Source: Porphyromonadaceae bacterium UBA4262 (lineage in GTDB: Bacteria > Bacteroidota > Bacteroidia > Bacteroidales > Muribaculaceae). From it: a stretch of 64,000 nt of DNA. Position numbers and translations under genes: made by a program. The stretch spans positions 43,891-107,890 of the forward strand of contig DGWI01000042.1 of NCBI GenBank assembly GCA_002396085.1. Direction: 5' to 3'. This document shows positions 34,521 to 43,494 of this stretch, one piece after another; the first letter of the stretch is position 1; every line of letters begins with the position of its first letter. The notes beneath the pieces are model-generated. The model had not been told where the DNA came from, made no database searches, and worked only from the letters and a program-made list of their open reading frames with translations.

Positions 34521-34545
34521 AAAGATAAGAGCAACCAATATCACC

Positions 34546-35235
34546 CTACTCAATGCGCGAGTAGCCACTGCTGGAACTGTGACGCTTGTTATCGGTGGTG
34601 GGTAGGCTGAAGGTGCGTATGGTGTAAAACTGATCACCGTTGCTGAATCCGATGGTGAACTCGGCATCGCCATTCTTGAGTTTGCTGGTAGCAACTACCT
34701 CGGCAGTGTAGCGCACCCCCTTGCCCGGAGCCAATTCGCTGATGATGGCTGTGGGCGAAAGATAAATTTGCTTGGTTCCTGTGACGGTAATAACCGGTGC
34801 TATGTCATAGACAAAGTCGCGCCCCGTGTTGCGGATGTCAAATATCAACTTAGTGTGCTCACCAGCATCAATGCAGTCGTTGTGATTCTCGTCGACAAAG
34901 CGCACATTCTGAATCTCAATGTTAGCATAAGGGCTATAACTGTTGTTCTGACGATAGTCGTCACGTTCATAGCGGTTGTAGTTGTCCGAGGAGCGGTAGT
35001 TCCCGTCGTTAGTTTTAGGGGCAGTGGCAGCAGCACCGACAGCTCCACCAACTGCCATTCCTACCACGGTACCGACATTGCGCCCGTGCCAACCGCCAGA
35101 GATTGCACCGATGGCCGACCCGAACATTCCACCGACCGAAGCCCCCGTCATGGCACCATAGAACTGGTTGCCCGACGAGCAACCGGTCATCACAATCATT
35201 GCAGCAACAAGGGCTGCGAGAGTTATCTTCTTCAT
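34546..35235 (-). CDS. Glycine-zipper lipoprotein
   Basis: A 229-residue envelope lipoprotein: lipobox VMTGC with Cys19, then a glycine-zipper segment (residues about 28-72: GAMTGASVGGMFGSAIGAIS, VGMAVGGAVGAAA) that can insert in or pack against membranes, a linker rich in Asn, Tyr and charged residues, and a C-terminal beta-sandwich-like domain (IEIQNVRFVDENHNDCIDAG, LIFDIRNTGRDFVYDIAPVI). The last domain resembles those that stabilise outer-membrane assemblies. Function not known. Confidence 0.75.
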   Translation of the reverse strand: MKKITLAALVAAMIVMTGCSSGNQFYGAMTGASVGGMFGSAIGAISGGWHGRNVGTVVGMAVGGAVGAAATAPKTNDGNYRSSDNYNRYERDDYRQNNSYSPYANIEIQNVRFVDENHNDCIDAGEHTKLIFDIRNTGRDFVYDIAPVITVTGTKQIYLSPTAIISELAPGKGVRYTAEVVATSKLKNGDAEFTIGFSNGDQFYTIRTFSLPTTDNKRHSSSSGYSRIE

Positions 35236-35616
35236 TGTCTTTTAGAGTGTAAGAGTTATGAGCAAATGCAGGGACGCAGCATGCCGCGTGTGCACCAGGG
35301 CTCTTCATTTAAATATTCAACGACAGAATGTTGCAAAAATTGTGCCGACGCACCAGCACAGAGCCTTGCTATCGGTCCAACAGCTCAAATGAGTCGACAA
35401 ACGTCACAATAATTCGGATGTTCAGCCGATAGCGACGGATCATGACAACGCGGCGCGACACATCAGCACAACCAGCAAGGGTTAAGTTCCTGGATTGATT
35501 ATACCACTTGACTTCATCACTTGTCGTTGCGCACAGTCAATCTTGCAAAATCTGAGCAAAAGTCCACAAAAACTCATTTTTTGCCACCAAAATGCGCGAT
35601 TTTTGAAAATAATGCT
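35236..35616. other. 380-bp intergenic region between divergent genes
   Basis: Contains the start region of the glycine-zipper lipoprotein on one side and the preA promoter on the other. Only a 24-codon ORF (minus strand, starting MIRRYRLN) and imperfect inverted repeats are visible; I see no gene. Confidence 0.4.
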
Positions 35617-35624
35617 TACATTTG
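35617..35624 (+). promoter_or_regulatory. Promoter -7 element of preA
   Basis: TACATTTG, 34 bp before the start codon; the -33 box is not clear. Confidence 0.5.
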
Positions 35625-35658
35625 TGGCTAATTTCGATAACGTTTGATCAAAACAAGT

Positions 35659-37113
35659 ATGAAAAGAACACTTCACATTATTGAAGAAGCGTCAAGATGC
35701 CTCTTGTGCGCCGATGCCCCTTGTAGCAAGGCATGCCCATCGGGCGACCCAGCACGCGCCATTCGCGCCGTGCGGTTTGGCAACGAAAACATTGCTAAAC
35801 GATGGATAGAAGATTGCACAGACAATGAGTTAGCAGCCGCCGAACAAGCCTGCATCCACTATGACCAGCCCATTCGCATCAGCGAGCTTGTCGCACAGTT
35901 GCCAGCGTGTCATGAGACTGCATTGCCGAGCCTGGCGATAGACTTCTGCGGCATCAAGTGTGAAAACCCATTCTTCCTGGCCTCATCGGCCGTCTGCACC
36001 AACTATGAGATGGTGGCACGCGCTTTCGACATGGGCTGGGGTGGTGTTTTCTACAAGACCATCTGCCTACAGGATATCAACGAGGTGTCGCCTCGCTTTG
36101 ATGCCGTGAGTGACCATGCCAGTGTTGACTTCTATGGTTTCCGCAACATGGAGCAACTGTCGGAGAACCCCGCCGAAGTCGATTTTGACATTCTCGCACG
36201 TCTCAAAAGAGACTACCCCACCAAGGTTGTTGTTGCTTCTATCATGGGGCAGACCGAGGCCGAATGGATTGAGTTGGGCAAGATGGCCGAGGCGGCTGGT
36301 GTTGATGCTATAGAACTCAACTTCTCATGCCCACAGATGCGACTGACCGGCATGGGCAGCGACGTGGGACAGAATCCCGAACTGGTTCTCTTCTACACGT
36401 CATACGTCAAGAAAAACGTGAAGATTCCTGTAATCCCCAAGATGACACCCAACATCACCCACATTGGGCATCCGGCGATGACGTCGTCGTTTGCTGGTGC
36501 CGATGCCATCTCGGCCATTAACACCATCAAGAGTGTGACAATGACCGACCGTGGGGCAGTGAGCGACAAGAAGACCGTGTCGGGCTATTCGGGACGCGCC
36601 GTCAAGCCCATCGCGCTGCGCTTTATCCTCGAACTCGCTAAGAATCCGTTCATGAATGACAAAGTGCAGTTCAGTGGCATCGGAGGCATCGAGACCTGGC
36701 GTGACGCGCTAGAGTTCATCCTGCTAGGCTGCCGCAACGTGCAAGTGTGCACCTCGGTCATGCAGTATGGCTATCGCATCATCGATGACCTGGTTATGGG
36801 CTTGCAGCACTATATGGCAGAACACGCAGTGACCTCGCTTGACCAACTTGTCGGCAAGGAGTTGCCCAACTTTGTGACTCCTGGCGAGCTTGACCGTTCG
36901 ACCATAGTATATCCGATGATCGACCGAAACCTCTGCATCGGATGCGGTCGTTGCTACATCTCGTGCAAGGATGGTGGGCATCAGGCCATTGACTTCGATG
37001 CCACAACCCGCAAGCCTAGCATCAATGGCCGCAAGTGCGTGGGTTGCCACCTGTGCCGCCTTGTGTGTCCAACGAATGCCATCATGCAATCCAGACGCAT
37101 CACCAAGAAATGA
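35659..37113 (+). CDS. preA: PreA-like dihydropyrimidine dehydrogenase with extra N-terminal Fe-S segment
   Basis: FMN/Fe-S oxidoreductase of 484 residues. Residues about 92-390 form a dihydroorotate-dehydrogenase-like TIM barrel (FFLASSAVCTNYEMVARAF, GGVFYKTI, ELNFSCPQM, GIGGIETWRDALEFILLGC); the C-terminus has two [4Fe-4S] motifs (CIGCGRCYISC, CVGCHLCRLVCP). The first 90 residues carry CLLCADAPCSKACPSGDP (Cys14, 17, 22, 26), a truncated version of the Fer4_20 domain of PreT/GltD. In E. coli PreA pairs with PreT for NAD-dependent uracil/thymine reduction; no preT is adjacent. ATG 35659 preferred over an upstream TTG. Substrate is inferred. Confidence 0.85.
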   Translation: MKRTLHIIEEASRCLLCADAPCSKACPSGDPARAIRAVRFGNENIAKRWIEDCTDNELAAAEQACIHYDQPIRISELVAQLPACHETALPSLAIDFCGIKCENPFFLASSAVCTNYEMVARAFDMGWGGVFYKTICLQDINEVSPRFDAVSDHASVDFYGFRNMEQLSENPAEVDFDILARLKRDYPTKVVVASIMGQTEAEWIELGKMAEAAGVDAIELNFSCPQMRLTGMGSDVGQNPELVLFYTSYVKKNVKIPVIPKMTPNITHIGHPAMTSSFAGADAISAINTIKSVTMTDRGAVSDKKTVSGYSGRAVKPIALRFILELAKNPFMNDKVQFSGIGGIETWRDALEFILLGCRNVQVCTSVMQYGYRIIDDLVMGLQHYMAEHAVTSLDQLVGKELPNFVTPGELDRSTIVYPMIDRNLCIGCGRCYISCKDGGHQAIDFDATTRKPSINGRKCVGCHLCRLVCPTNAIMQSRRITKK

Positions 37114-37907
37114 CGGCATCTAGAAGAGAAATTGTCAATATCATCAAATACCTCGCTGTCTATGGCTTTCTGCTTGTGGCAGCGCCAACTGTGTTTGCTG
37201 TCGTCCTAGTGGTGAATGACCGCCTGCACGGCGGTAGCATGAACAGCGACACGATGTGGGAGTCGCCGTGGTTGATCACAGGCATGCTGATTGGCACATT
37301 GCTGAATATTGCCGTGTTCATGGGCAAGCGATGGGCTGTGATCGACCTCGGACGCATCCGTCGCGCCGATGTGTGGACAGTAGTTGTCATGTCGCTATTG
37401 CTGTTTGTGGGGTGGTTCTACCCGGAAGGTGTCTTAATGGACCTCGTTGATTTAGAGGACAACTTAACATCTGATGAATTTGATAACCTGACCGCTGGAG
37501 TTGCCGGCTTCGTCGACACGGGTATCATGGCCCCCGTGGCCGAGGAACTGTTGTGCCGTGGTGCCATCCTCGGCGCATTGCTTCGGCTGATGCCTCGTCG
37601 CCCATGGGTAGCAATAGTGGCACAAGCACTCATCTTCGGTCTGATTCACATGAACCCTGTCCAGATAGTCTTCGGTGGACTCTATGGTTTGCTGCTGGGC
37701 TGGCTGTGCTGGCGCACGTCAAGCCTGTTGCCTGGCATAGTGGTTCATGTTGTCAATAATTCATGTGCACTACTGATTCCAGAGTCGGTTGGTGAGCGGC
37801 TATTCAATCTCAGCCCCGTCATGACACTTACGGCCATTGCTATAAGTGTCGGCATTCTATTGTGTGGTGTCCTATGGTTCCAAAGGAAATATTGTCCCCG
37901 CCCCTAG
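37110..37907 (+). CDS. CPBP (CAAX/bacteriocin-processing) intramembrane protease
   Basis: Membrane metalloprotease-like protein of 265 residues with about eight helices. Abi/CPBP motifs: EELLCR (Glu145, Glu146, Arg150), FGLIH with His180, and HVVNNS with His213 and Asn217. Such proteins process or protect against peptides, or cleave prenylated substrates; the bacterial role is rarely known. ATG 37110 overlaps the preA stop in ATGA, so the two are translationally coupled, an unusual partnership. Confidence 0.9.
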   Translation: MTASRREIVNIIKYLAVYGFLLVAAPTVFAVVLVVNDRLHGGSMNSDTMWESPWLITGMLIGTLLNIAVFMGKRWAVIDLGRIRRADVWTVVVMSLLLFVGWFYPEGVLMDLVDLEDNLTSDEFDNLTAGVAGFVDTGIMAPVAEELLCRGAILGALLRLMPRRPWVAIVAQALIFGLIHMNPVQIVFGGLYGLLLGWLCWRTSSLLPGIVVHVVNNSCALLIPESVGERLFNLSPVMTLTAIAISVGILLCGVLWFQRKYCPRP

Positions 37908-38057
37908 CCTAGCCCTACATTTGGGGGGCGGCGACTCACCCATAGTCCATTCACCATGCTCGGTCGGAATGGTTTGCGACTTGGCTCTTTGTCATATTTC
38001 TTGGACAAAATCGCACATTTTTCTATAATTCCTTGCGAACAAATAAAAAAATATTAC

Positions 38058-38065
38058 TATATTTG
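38058..38065 (+). promoter_or_regulatory. Promoter -7 element of the fused flavoenzyme gene
   Basis: TATATTTG, 52 bp before the start codon, with TTG 22 bp upstream (38033-38035). Confidence 0.6.
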
Positions 38066-38117
38066 CGATGCCTTTTGATTTTTGCTAACTGAAACAACAA
38101 CCATAAAACCAATCAAC

Positions 38118-41100
38118 ATGTATAAAATCGATAACCATCCTATTCTTGACCTTCCAAAAGAAGAATATGTGGAGTTCCAGTTTGAAGGGAGAACCATCCG
38201 CGGCCAGAAGGGTAAAACCATTGCAGCCGCCCTTCATCAAGCTGGATTTGTTGTGCATAGCCATAGCATCACGGGCCGCAAGCGCAGTCTGGAGTGCGGC
38301 ATCGGCAAGTGTGGTGCCTGCGAGATGCTGGTCGACGGCCAGGTGCGCCGCATCTGTATTACCCCCATTGATGGTGTGAAAGAGGTGTGCGAGATTCCCA
38401 AGGACTATCTGCCCGAGAGCAAGGCTCATGCTGCCAGCGAGACAAGGGTGTACAAGACCACGGTTGCCATCATCGGTGGCGGCCCTGCTGGTCTGGCCTG
38501 CCGCGAGCAACTCACCGCGTTGGGCATCCCCAACATCGTGGTGGATAACAACGCCACCGAGGGTGGACAGTTCAACATGCAGACCCATCAATTCTTTTTC
38601 TTTGAGAAGGAACAGAAGTTTGGCGGCATGCGTGGCTTTGACATCGCCAAGACTCTGGCAGGCGATAGCCATGACGGCATCCTGCTCAACAACACGGTGT
38701 GGGACCTGCTCGAAGGTCGCCGCATCGCTCTCAAGAATATCGTCACTCAGGAGGTGAGTTACATCGATGCCGACCACCTGGTGGTGGCCACGGGTGCCGT
38801 TCCATTCATGCCCGTGTTTGAGAATGACGACGTGCCGGGTGTCTACACCGCCGCCGTGTTCCAGAAGATGATGAATCAGGAACACACCCTGCTGGGCAAG
38901 CGCGTGCTCACCGTCGGTGCCGGCAACATTGGCTACCTCACCAGTTACCAGGCCATGCAGGCGGGTGCGACCATCAAGGCCATCATCGAGGGCATGGACC
39001 ATGAGGGAGGCTTCCCGGTGCAGGCCAACCGCGTGCGCCGACTGGGCATTCCCATCATGACTTCACACGTGCTGATACGTGCCATCCCCAATGATGACTA
39101 CACCGGTGTCACCGGAGCGGTGATTGCCGAGTGCCGCAACTTCCAGCCCATCCCCGGCACCGAGCGCGTGATTGACGACATCGACATCATTAACATCTGC
39201 ACGGGTCTGATTCCCGACAATCAATTGCTGGTCAAGGGGCGTTCGGTCTTCGGCCGCAACGTGTATGGTGCGGGCGATGCCGTGCGCATCGGCGAGGGCA
39301 CCAGTGCCGTGCTGCGCGGCAAGCAAGTGGCCTACGAGGTGGCTCAGGAAATGGGGTTGCGCTTCGCCTATGAGGACTATCTGGATGTTTCGCGACAGTA
39401 TATCGACTCGCAGCAGCGCCCTGTGCGACTGCTCGACCAGCCACGCCTCCCCAGCGAGGAGCGCATGGCACTGAAACCCTACGTGCAGATCAACTGCCTG
39501 TATGGCTTCGCCTGCAATCCCTGCACCTTCTCCTGCCCGCAGGGAGCCATCAGCAAGCCCACAACATCGTCTGTCCCGACGGTCGACTACGACAAGTGCA
39601 TCGGCTGCATGCAGTGCGTCAACCACTGTCCGGGATTGGCCATCTTCGGCTACGACAAGCGCAAGAACGTGGTGTTCCTGCCTGTGGAATATGAGGTGGA
39701 CGAGGGCAAAGAAGTGTTCCTCGTTGACGATAACGGCGCCAAGGTGGGACAAGGTGTCATCGAGAAGGTGCTCAAGAAGGACAATAAGACGAATGTGGCC
39801 CGCGTGCAAGCCACCGAGGTCGATGACTTGAACCAAGTGCGCGGCTTCATCATCAAGGATCGCTATCCCGAGCCGCTGAACCTGCGCCCGCTCGCCGACC
39901 CCAAGGAGGGCAAGGCCTATGTGTGCCACTGCGAGGATGTGGATGTGAAGACACTGCTCGCCCTGATTGGCGACCGCAAGTTCATCTCGGTGGACGAACT
40001 GAAGCACACCACCCGCATGGGCATGGGGCCCTGTCGCGGCAAGCGATGCGTGTCGCGCGCCAAGCAGATGCTGCGCGCCCACGGCATCGAGGTGACAGGC
40101 GACAGTACACCGCGCGCCCCGCTGGCCAACCAGGTCACGCTGGGCGATGTGTACAATGGCGAGACACGGGAGACCTTTGTCTTTGAGCACGGTTCGGTCA
40201 TCGAGAAGGCCGAGACCGAGGTCATCGTGGCTGGCGGCGGCATGGCCGGCAGTGCGGCGTTCCGCTACTTTGCCGAGGCTGGCAAGCGCACTATCCTGGT
40301 CAACTATGACCGTGGCTCGACATGGCGCTGCATCGGTGGCGGTCGTCCCGCTTTCTCCAACCCCGACATCAGCGATATTGCTATGCACAACTTGGAGATC
40401 TTCCGTGACGACCAGGCGCACTGCAACATCGACCTGAAGATGACCCGATATGTCAACCTTGTGCACGACGACGAGACCTATCGCTCGCTCGACGCGTCAC
40501 GCGCCTGGAGCGAGGCCTACATGATCGACCGCAAGGACTTCGCCACCAAGATTTCGCCCTACTGGAATCCCAACGACAACACCTACAGCCACGCTTTGAT
40601 CTCGGAGAACTGCTGGCAGGCCACGCCGGGACGCACCATCGACTATGTGCGCACCGTGGGCAAGCAGCACGGCGGACAGGTGCTGGAGGACTGCGAGGTG
40701 CTGCACGTGCAGCGTGTGGGCGACAAGTACCGTGTGTTGGTGCGCCGCCACGACAAGCACTATGTCGAGTACACGTGCGACCACTTTGTCAACGCTATGG
40801 GCTGGGGTTCGGAGAAGTTTGCCGACATGCTGGGCATCGACACGCAACTCTATCCCGTCAAGCACCAGGCATTCATCACGCGCCGTCTGCCCAACCTGGG
40901 TGTCAATGGCGACTCGCTCGACATGATCATTGACCGCCGTCACTACAAGGGTTTCAATGCCGTCTATGGGCAGCAATTCCTACACACAGGGCAGATCATC
41001 GGCTGTGCGTCGCCCGACTGCGACGCCTACGAGACACGCCAGAACCTGAAGTACAACAGCCAGGCCTTCCTCAAGGTGGTGAGCGAGATGTTCGCCCAAT

Positions 41101-41339
41101 GGATTCCCAATCTGGCACAGGTCGGCTTCCATGCCGTCTGGGCGGGCTACTACATCGAGCCACGCTACATCATCGACCCCGAGGTTGGACTGCTCACCGG
41201 TCTGCGTGGTCATGGCTTCATGCTCGGTCAGTACCTAGCCAAGATCTATGTTGACAAGTATCTGGGCAAGCCCGTTCCCGCCTACATGAAGGACCTCGCC
41301 ATCGGCGGCAAGGGCCTCAGCGAGAACGCCTTCCAGTAA
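38118..41339 (+). CDS. Fused multidomain flavin/Fe-S amine or amino-acid dehydrogenase (HcnABC-like)
   Basis: A 1073-residue single polypeptide. Domains in order: [2Fe-2S] ferredoxin Fer2_4 (about 15-95; Cys60, 65, 68, 80), a pyridine-nucleotide-disulfide-type FAD oxidoreductase (110-440; GGGPAG at 120, second GAGNIG at 267), two [4Fe-4S] motifs (Cys460/466/469/473 and 494/497/500/504), a BFD-like [2Fe-2S] motif (Cys603, 605, 639, 644), and a DAO-type FAD oxidase (about 700-1050; GGGMAG at 706). These equal the A, B and C subunits of hydrogen cyanide synthase, opine oxidase or archaeal proline dehydrogenase joined end to end. Substrate unknown; probably oxidises a secondary amine or amino acid and passes electrons to an acceptor. 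Single gene with its own promoter and terminator. Confidence 0.85.
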   Translation: MYKIDNHPILDLPKEEYVEFQFEGRTIRGQKGKTIAAALHQAGFVVHSHSITGRKRSLECGIGKCGACEMLVDGQVRRICITPIDGVKEVCEIPKDYLPESKAHAASETRVYKTTVAIIGGGPAGLACREQLTALGIPNIVVDNNATEGGQFNMQTHQFFFFEKEQKFGGMRGFDIAKTLAGDSHDGILLNNTVWDLLEGRRIALKNIVTQEVSYIDADHLVVATGAVPFMPVFENDDVPGVYTAAVFQKMMNQEHTLLGKRVLTVGAGNIGYLTSYQAMQAGATIKAIIEGMDHEGGFPVQANRVRRLGIPIMTSHVLIRAIPNDDYTGVTGAVIAECRNFQPIPGTERVIDDIDIINICTGLIPDNQLLVKGRSVFGRNVYGAGDAVRIGEGTSAVLRGKQVAYEVAQEMGLRFAYEDYLDVSRQYIDSQQRPVRLLDQPRLPSEERMALKPYVQINCLYGFACNPCTFSCPQGAISKPTTSSVPTVDYDKCIGCMQCVNHCPGLAIFGYDKRKNVVFLPVEYEVDEGKEVFLVDDNGAKVGQGVIEKVLKKDNKTNVARVQATEVDDLNQVRGFIIKDRYPEPLNLRPLADPKEGKAYVCHCEDVDVKTLLALIGDRKFISVDELKHTTRMGMGPCRGKRCVSRAKQMLRAHGIEVTGDSTPRAPLANQVTLGDVYNGETRETFVFEHGSVIEKAETEVIVAGGGMAGSAAFRYFAEAGKRTILVNYDRGSTWRCIGGGRPAFSNPDISDIAMHNLEIFRDDQAHCNIDLKMTRYVNLVHDDETYRSLDASRAWSEAYMIDRKDFATKISPYWNPNDNTYSHALISENCWQATPGRTIDYVRTVGKQHGGQVLEDCEVLHVQRVGDKYRVLVRRHDKHYVEYTCDHFVNAMGWGSEKFADMLGIDTQLYPVKHQAFITRRLPNLGVNGDSLDMIIDRRHYKGFNAVYGQQFLHTGQIIGCASPDCDAYETRQNLKYNSQAFLKVVSEMFAQWIPNLAQVGFHAVWAGYYIEPRYIIDPEVGLLTGLRGHGFMLGQYLAKIYVDKYLGKPVPAYMKDLAIGGKGLSENAFQ

Positions 41340-41356
41340 CACCCCCTACCCTATCA

Positions 41357-41394
41357 ATCCCCTCTGCTTTGTGGGTGAAGCAGAGGGGATTTTT
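41357..41394 (+). terminator. Intrinsic terminator of the fused flavoenzyme gene
   Basis: Thirteen-bp perfect stem (41357-41369 with 41378-41390) and a following TTTT. Confidence 0.92.
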
Positions 41395-41436
41395 GCAGCC
41401 CTTCAGCAACACATAATTTTGGGCGATGACATTCGG

Positions 41437-42225
41437 TCATAACGTGGGTTCAATGAAATTTGAATCAAGAGCAGTAGAGTTGTTAATGAGGTGTTTGCGG
41501 AGTTTGCTGCACATAGGAATGAAGATGATCACCGACACGATTCCGGCTATTAATGCGCAGGTCACAGGGACAATTAGGCTGAATACCATGTCTACCTTCT
41601 CCTTGGCAATGACGATCGAGAACCACTTGATTCCCTGGCGGCGCAACACGATAAAGGCGGCCCGGGATGCCTTGGCTATGTACTTGGGACCAATGCGCTT
41701 GACAAGCTGGCGCCCCAGCCATCCCATCACACTTTTCATCTTCTGCAACAACGGGTACTTGCCCAACATTAGCCCCGAACTCTCGATAGAAACGACCTTC
41801 TGTATCGACTTGGTCTCATCGGCATGCTCGTCGTCGGCTGTGCCATATAGCAGGAGTATGCGCTGCATAGCCATGTAGAGGCATGCCTGGAAGAACGCAA
41901 TGTCGATGGCACATGCAATCACTATCCCCAAGATGCTATTGGGGAAGCAAGAAAAGAACGACATCAGGAATATCATTGAGCCGAAAGTACGTTTTATCGT
42001 TTTGTACTGCTTTTGCTTCTGCGTGTCGGTGAGAACGCTGGACAATGACGTCGCCAGAGCCTTGCCACACACCTCATCCGCGTCGTCACGATAGAAACGA
42101 CGCACCACCTTGCACGTATATTTTTCTTTGTCGAGACGTACAACATTGATTTTCAGTACGAGCGACAACAGCCACGCGTACTTATTCAAACAATAGTCAA
42201 TCAGTTGTTTTATCTTGTCAAGCAA
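41437..42225 (-). CDS. Unknown membrane protein
   Basis: Not recognised. The 262-residue protein has hydrophobic segments at about 80-98 (MIFLMSFFSCFPNSILG), 100-125 (IVIACAIDIAFFQACLYMAM) and 215-238 (SLIVPVTCALIAGIVSVIIF), with basic and amphipathic stretches between (WLGRQLVKRIGPKYIAKASR). No ATG is available between the in-frame stop upstream and the body, so translation probably starts at TTG 42225. Slightly resembles EcsC-type proteins in its helical, basic segments, but I would not assign it. Monocistronic, convergent with the fused flavoenzyme. Confidence 0.55.
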   Translation of the reverse strand: MLDKIKQLIDYCLNKYAWLLSLVLKINVVRLDKEKYTCKVVRRFYRDDADEVCGKALATSLSSVLTDTQKQKQYKTIKRTFGSMIFLMSFFSCFPNSILGIVIACAIDIAFFQACLYMAMQRILLLYGTADDEHADETKSIQKVVSIESSGLMLGKYPLLQKMKSVMGWLGRQLVKRIGPKYIAKASRAAFIVLRRQGIKWFSIVIAKEKVDMVFSLIVPVTCALIAGIVSVIIFIPMCSKLRKHLINNSTALDSNFIEPTL

Positions 42226-42393
42226 AGCAATCAGTTTGTTTAAGTAACGGAGTTGTGGAAAACAGAATTACTGCAACACACAACTTTTTTGCAAATTTCG
42301 TGATAATTCTCGAAGTTTGCAAGCATTTGGCCCAAGATTTTGCAAACCACACGGCAACTCACCCCTCCTGAAGCATTCTCGCCAGGTGGATAT

Positions 42394-42427
42394 TAAAACA
42401 AACAAGCCGCTGAACATTCAGCGGCTT
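42394..42427 (-). terminator. Intrinsic terminator of the tRNA operon
   Basis: AAGCCGCTGAA (42404-42414) with TTCAGCGGCTT (42417-42427), followed on the minus strand by TGTTTGTTTTAA. Confidence 0.85.
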
Positions 42428-42433
42428 GCATTG

Positions 42434-42517
42434 TGTCCAAGATGAGATTCGAACTCACACAGCCCTACGGCCACTACCCCCTCAAAGTAGCGTGTCTACC
42501 AATTCCACCACCTGGAC
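42434..42517 (-). tRNA. tRNA-Leu (GAG)
   Basis: Class II tRNA. Acceptor GTCCAGG pairs with CTTGGAC; D region GGAATTGGTAGACA; anticodon arm CTACT-TTGAGGG-GGTAG with anticodon GAG; long variable arm TGGCCGTAGGGCTG; T arm GAGTTCGAATCTC. CCA is not encoded. Last of four tRNAs on the minus strand. Confidence 0.92.
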
Positions 42518-42539
42518 AAAAATCAACATGTAAAAATTG

Positions 42540-42612
42540 AGCGACAAACGGGACTCGGACCCGCGACCTCGACCTTGGCAAGGTCGCGCTCTACCAACTG
42601 AGCTATTGTCGC
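42540..42612 (-). tRNA. tRNA-Gly (GCC), copy 3
   Basis: 73 nt; anticodon arm GACCTTGCCAAGGTC with GCC. Acceptor GCGACAA pairs with TTGTCGC, discriminator U. Differs from the other two copies at one acceptor base pair (A7-U66 in place of G7-C66). Confidence 0.95.
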
Positions 42613-42622
42613 AAGAAAATTG

Positions 42623-42695
42623 AGCGACAGACGGGACTCGGACCCGCGACCTCGACCTTGGCAAGGTCGCGCTCTACCAACTGAGCTACTGTCGC
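42623..42695 (-). tRNA. tRNA-Gly (GCC), copy 2
   Basis: 73 nt, acceptor GCGACAG with CTGTCGC, anticodon GCC, identical to copy 1. No CCA encoded. Confidence 0.95.
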
Positions 42696-42721
42696 AATCA
42701 CCATTTAAAAGACCTTTGTTG

Positions 42722-42794
42722 AGCGACAGACGGGACTCGGACCCGCGACCTCGACCTTGGCAAGGTCGCGCTCTACCAACTGAGCTACTGTCGC
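42722..42794 (-). tRNA. tRNA-Gly (GCC), copy 1
   Basis: 73 nt, first transcribed of the three Gly copies; identical to copy 2. A TAATTTTG-type -7 box lies upstream (minus strand, 42833-42842). Confidence 0.95.
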
Positions 42795-42900
42795 AATCTT
42801 GGTTGCGCATGGGTTATTTCCCAAACGCGGATGCAAAATTACTGCTAAAATCTGAACTGGCAAAATTTTTTGCTGAAAAAAATCAGAAATTATGGATTTT

Positions 42901-43476
42901 TTACTTGATAAGACTTAAAAACTCGCTTCGTAGTGCCAGATTTTGCTCAAACTCCCCGCTATAGTGCATGGTCACGGTCGTAGCACCCTGCTTCTCGACG
43001 CCACGCATCTTCATGCACATGTGCTCGGCCTCGCAGACAACAATGATGTCGCCAGAAAGTTCCTGACTGAGCAGGTTGCAAATCTCGGCTGTGAGACGCT
43101 CCTGCACCTGAAACTGTCGAGAAAATGAGTCGACGATGCGCCCCAACTTGCTCAGCCCAACAATCTTGCCACAGGGGATGTATCCGATAGAGACCTTGCC
43201 AAAGAATGGCAACAGGTGGTGCTCGCACAGCGAATAGAACTCAATGTCCTTGACGATAACCATCTCGCTGCCGTCGTGCTCGAACATGGCTGCACGAAGA
43301 ATTTGTGCCGGTTGCTCGGCATAGCCACGAGTGTTCTCGAGCAAGGCCTTGGCAGCTCGTGTTGGTGTTTTCTTGAGTCCCTCACGCTCGGGGTCCTCAC
43401 CGATGAGTTGGATGATGGCGCGGTAGTGCTCGGCGATTTGCTCGACGAGTTTTGGATCCATATTGATGCTTTTCAT
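42901..43476 (-). CDS. folE: GTP cyclohydrolase I
   Basis: First enzyme of tetrahydrofolate (and queuosine/pterin) synthesis, converting GTP to dihydroneopterin triphosphate. The zinc and active-site signature YSLCEHHLLPFFGKVSIGY, SKLGRIVDSFSRQFQVQERLT, and VVCEAEHMCMKMRGV with the third Cys and the catalytic His are all present. Length 191 aa is normal. It starts 18 bp after the SPOR gene and is probably co-transcribed. Confidence 0.97.
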   Translation of the reverse strand: MKSINMDPKLVEQIAEHYRAIIQLIGEDPEREGLKKTPTRAAKALLENTRGYAEQPAQILRAAMFEHDGSEMVIVKDIEFYSLCEHHLLPFFGKVSIGYIPCGKIVGLSKLGRIVDSFSRQFQVQERLTAEICNLLSQELSGDIIVVCEAEHMCMKMRGVEKQGATTVTMHYSGEFEQNLALRSEFLSLIK

Positions 43477-43494
43477 TCTGTCAATTGAAAAAGA

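Noticed and set aside
35396..35470. 24-codon minus-strand ORF (MIRRYRLN...) in the gap before preA
   Set aside because: Short, no promoter, no ribosome site, no known relative; kept only as a note in the gap entry.
39063..40466. Minus-strand ORF of 467 codons
   Set aside because: Antisense to the fused flavoenzyme, whose domains are continuous through this stretch.
42540..42794. CRISPR-like array of three regular repeats
   Set aside because: The repeats are tRNA-Gly genes with full cloverleaf structure.
42518..42810. Minus-strand ORFs over the tRNA cluster
   Set aside because: Translations of repeated tRNA sequence, not proteins.
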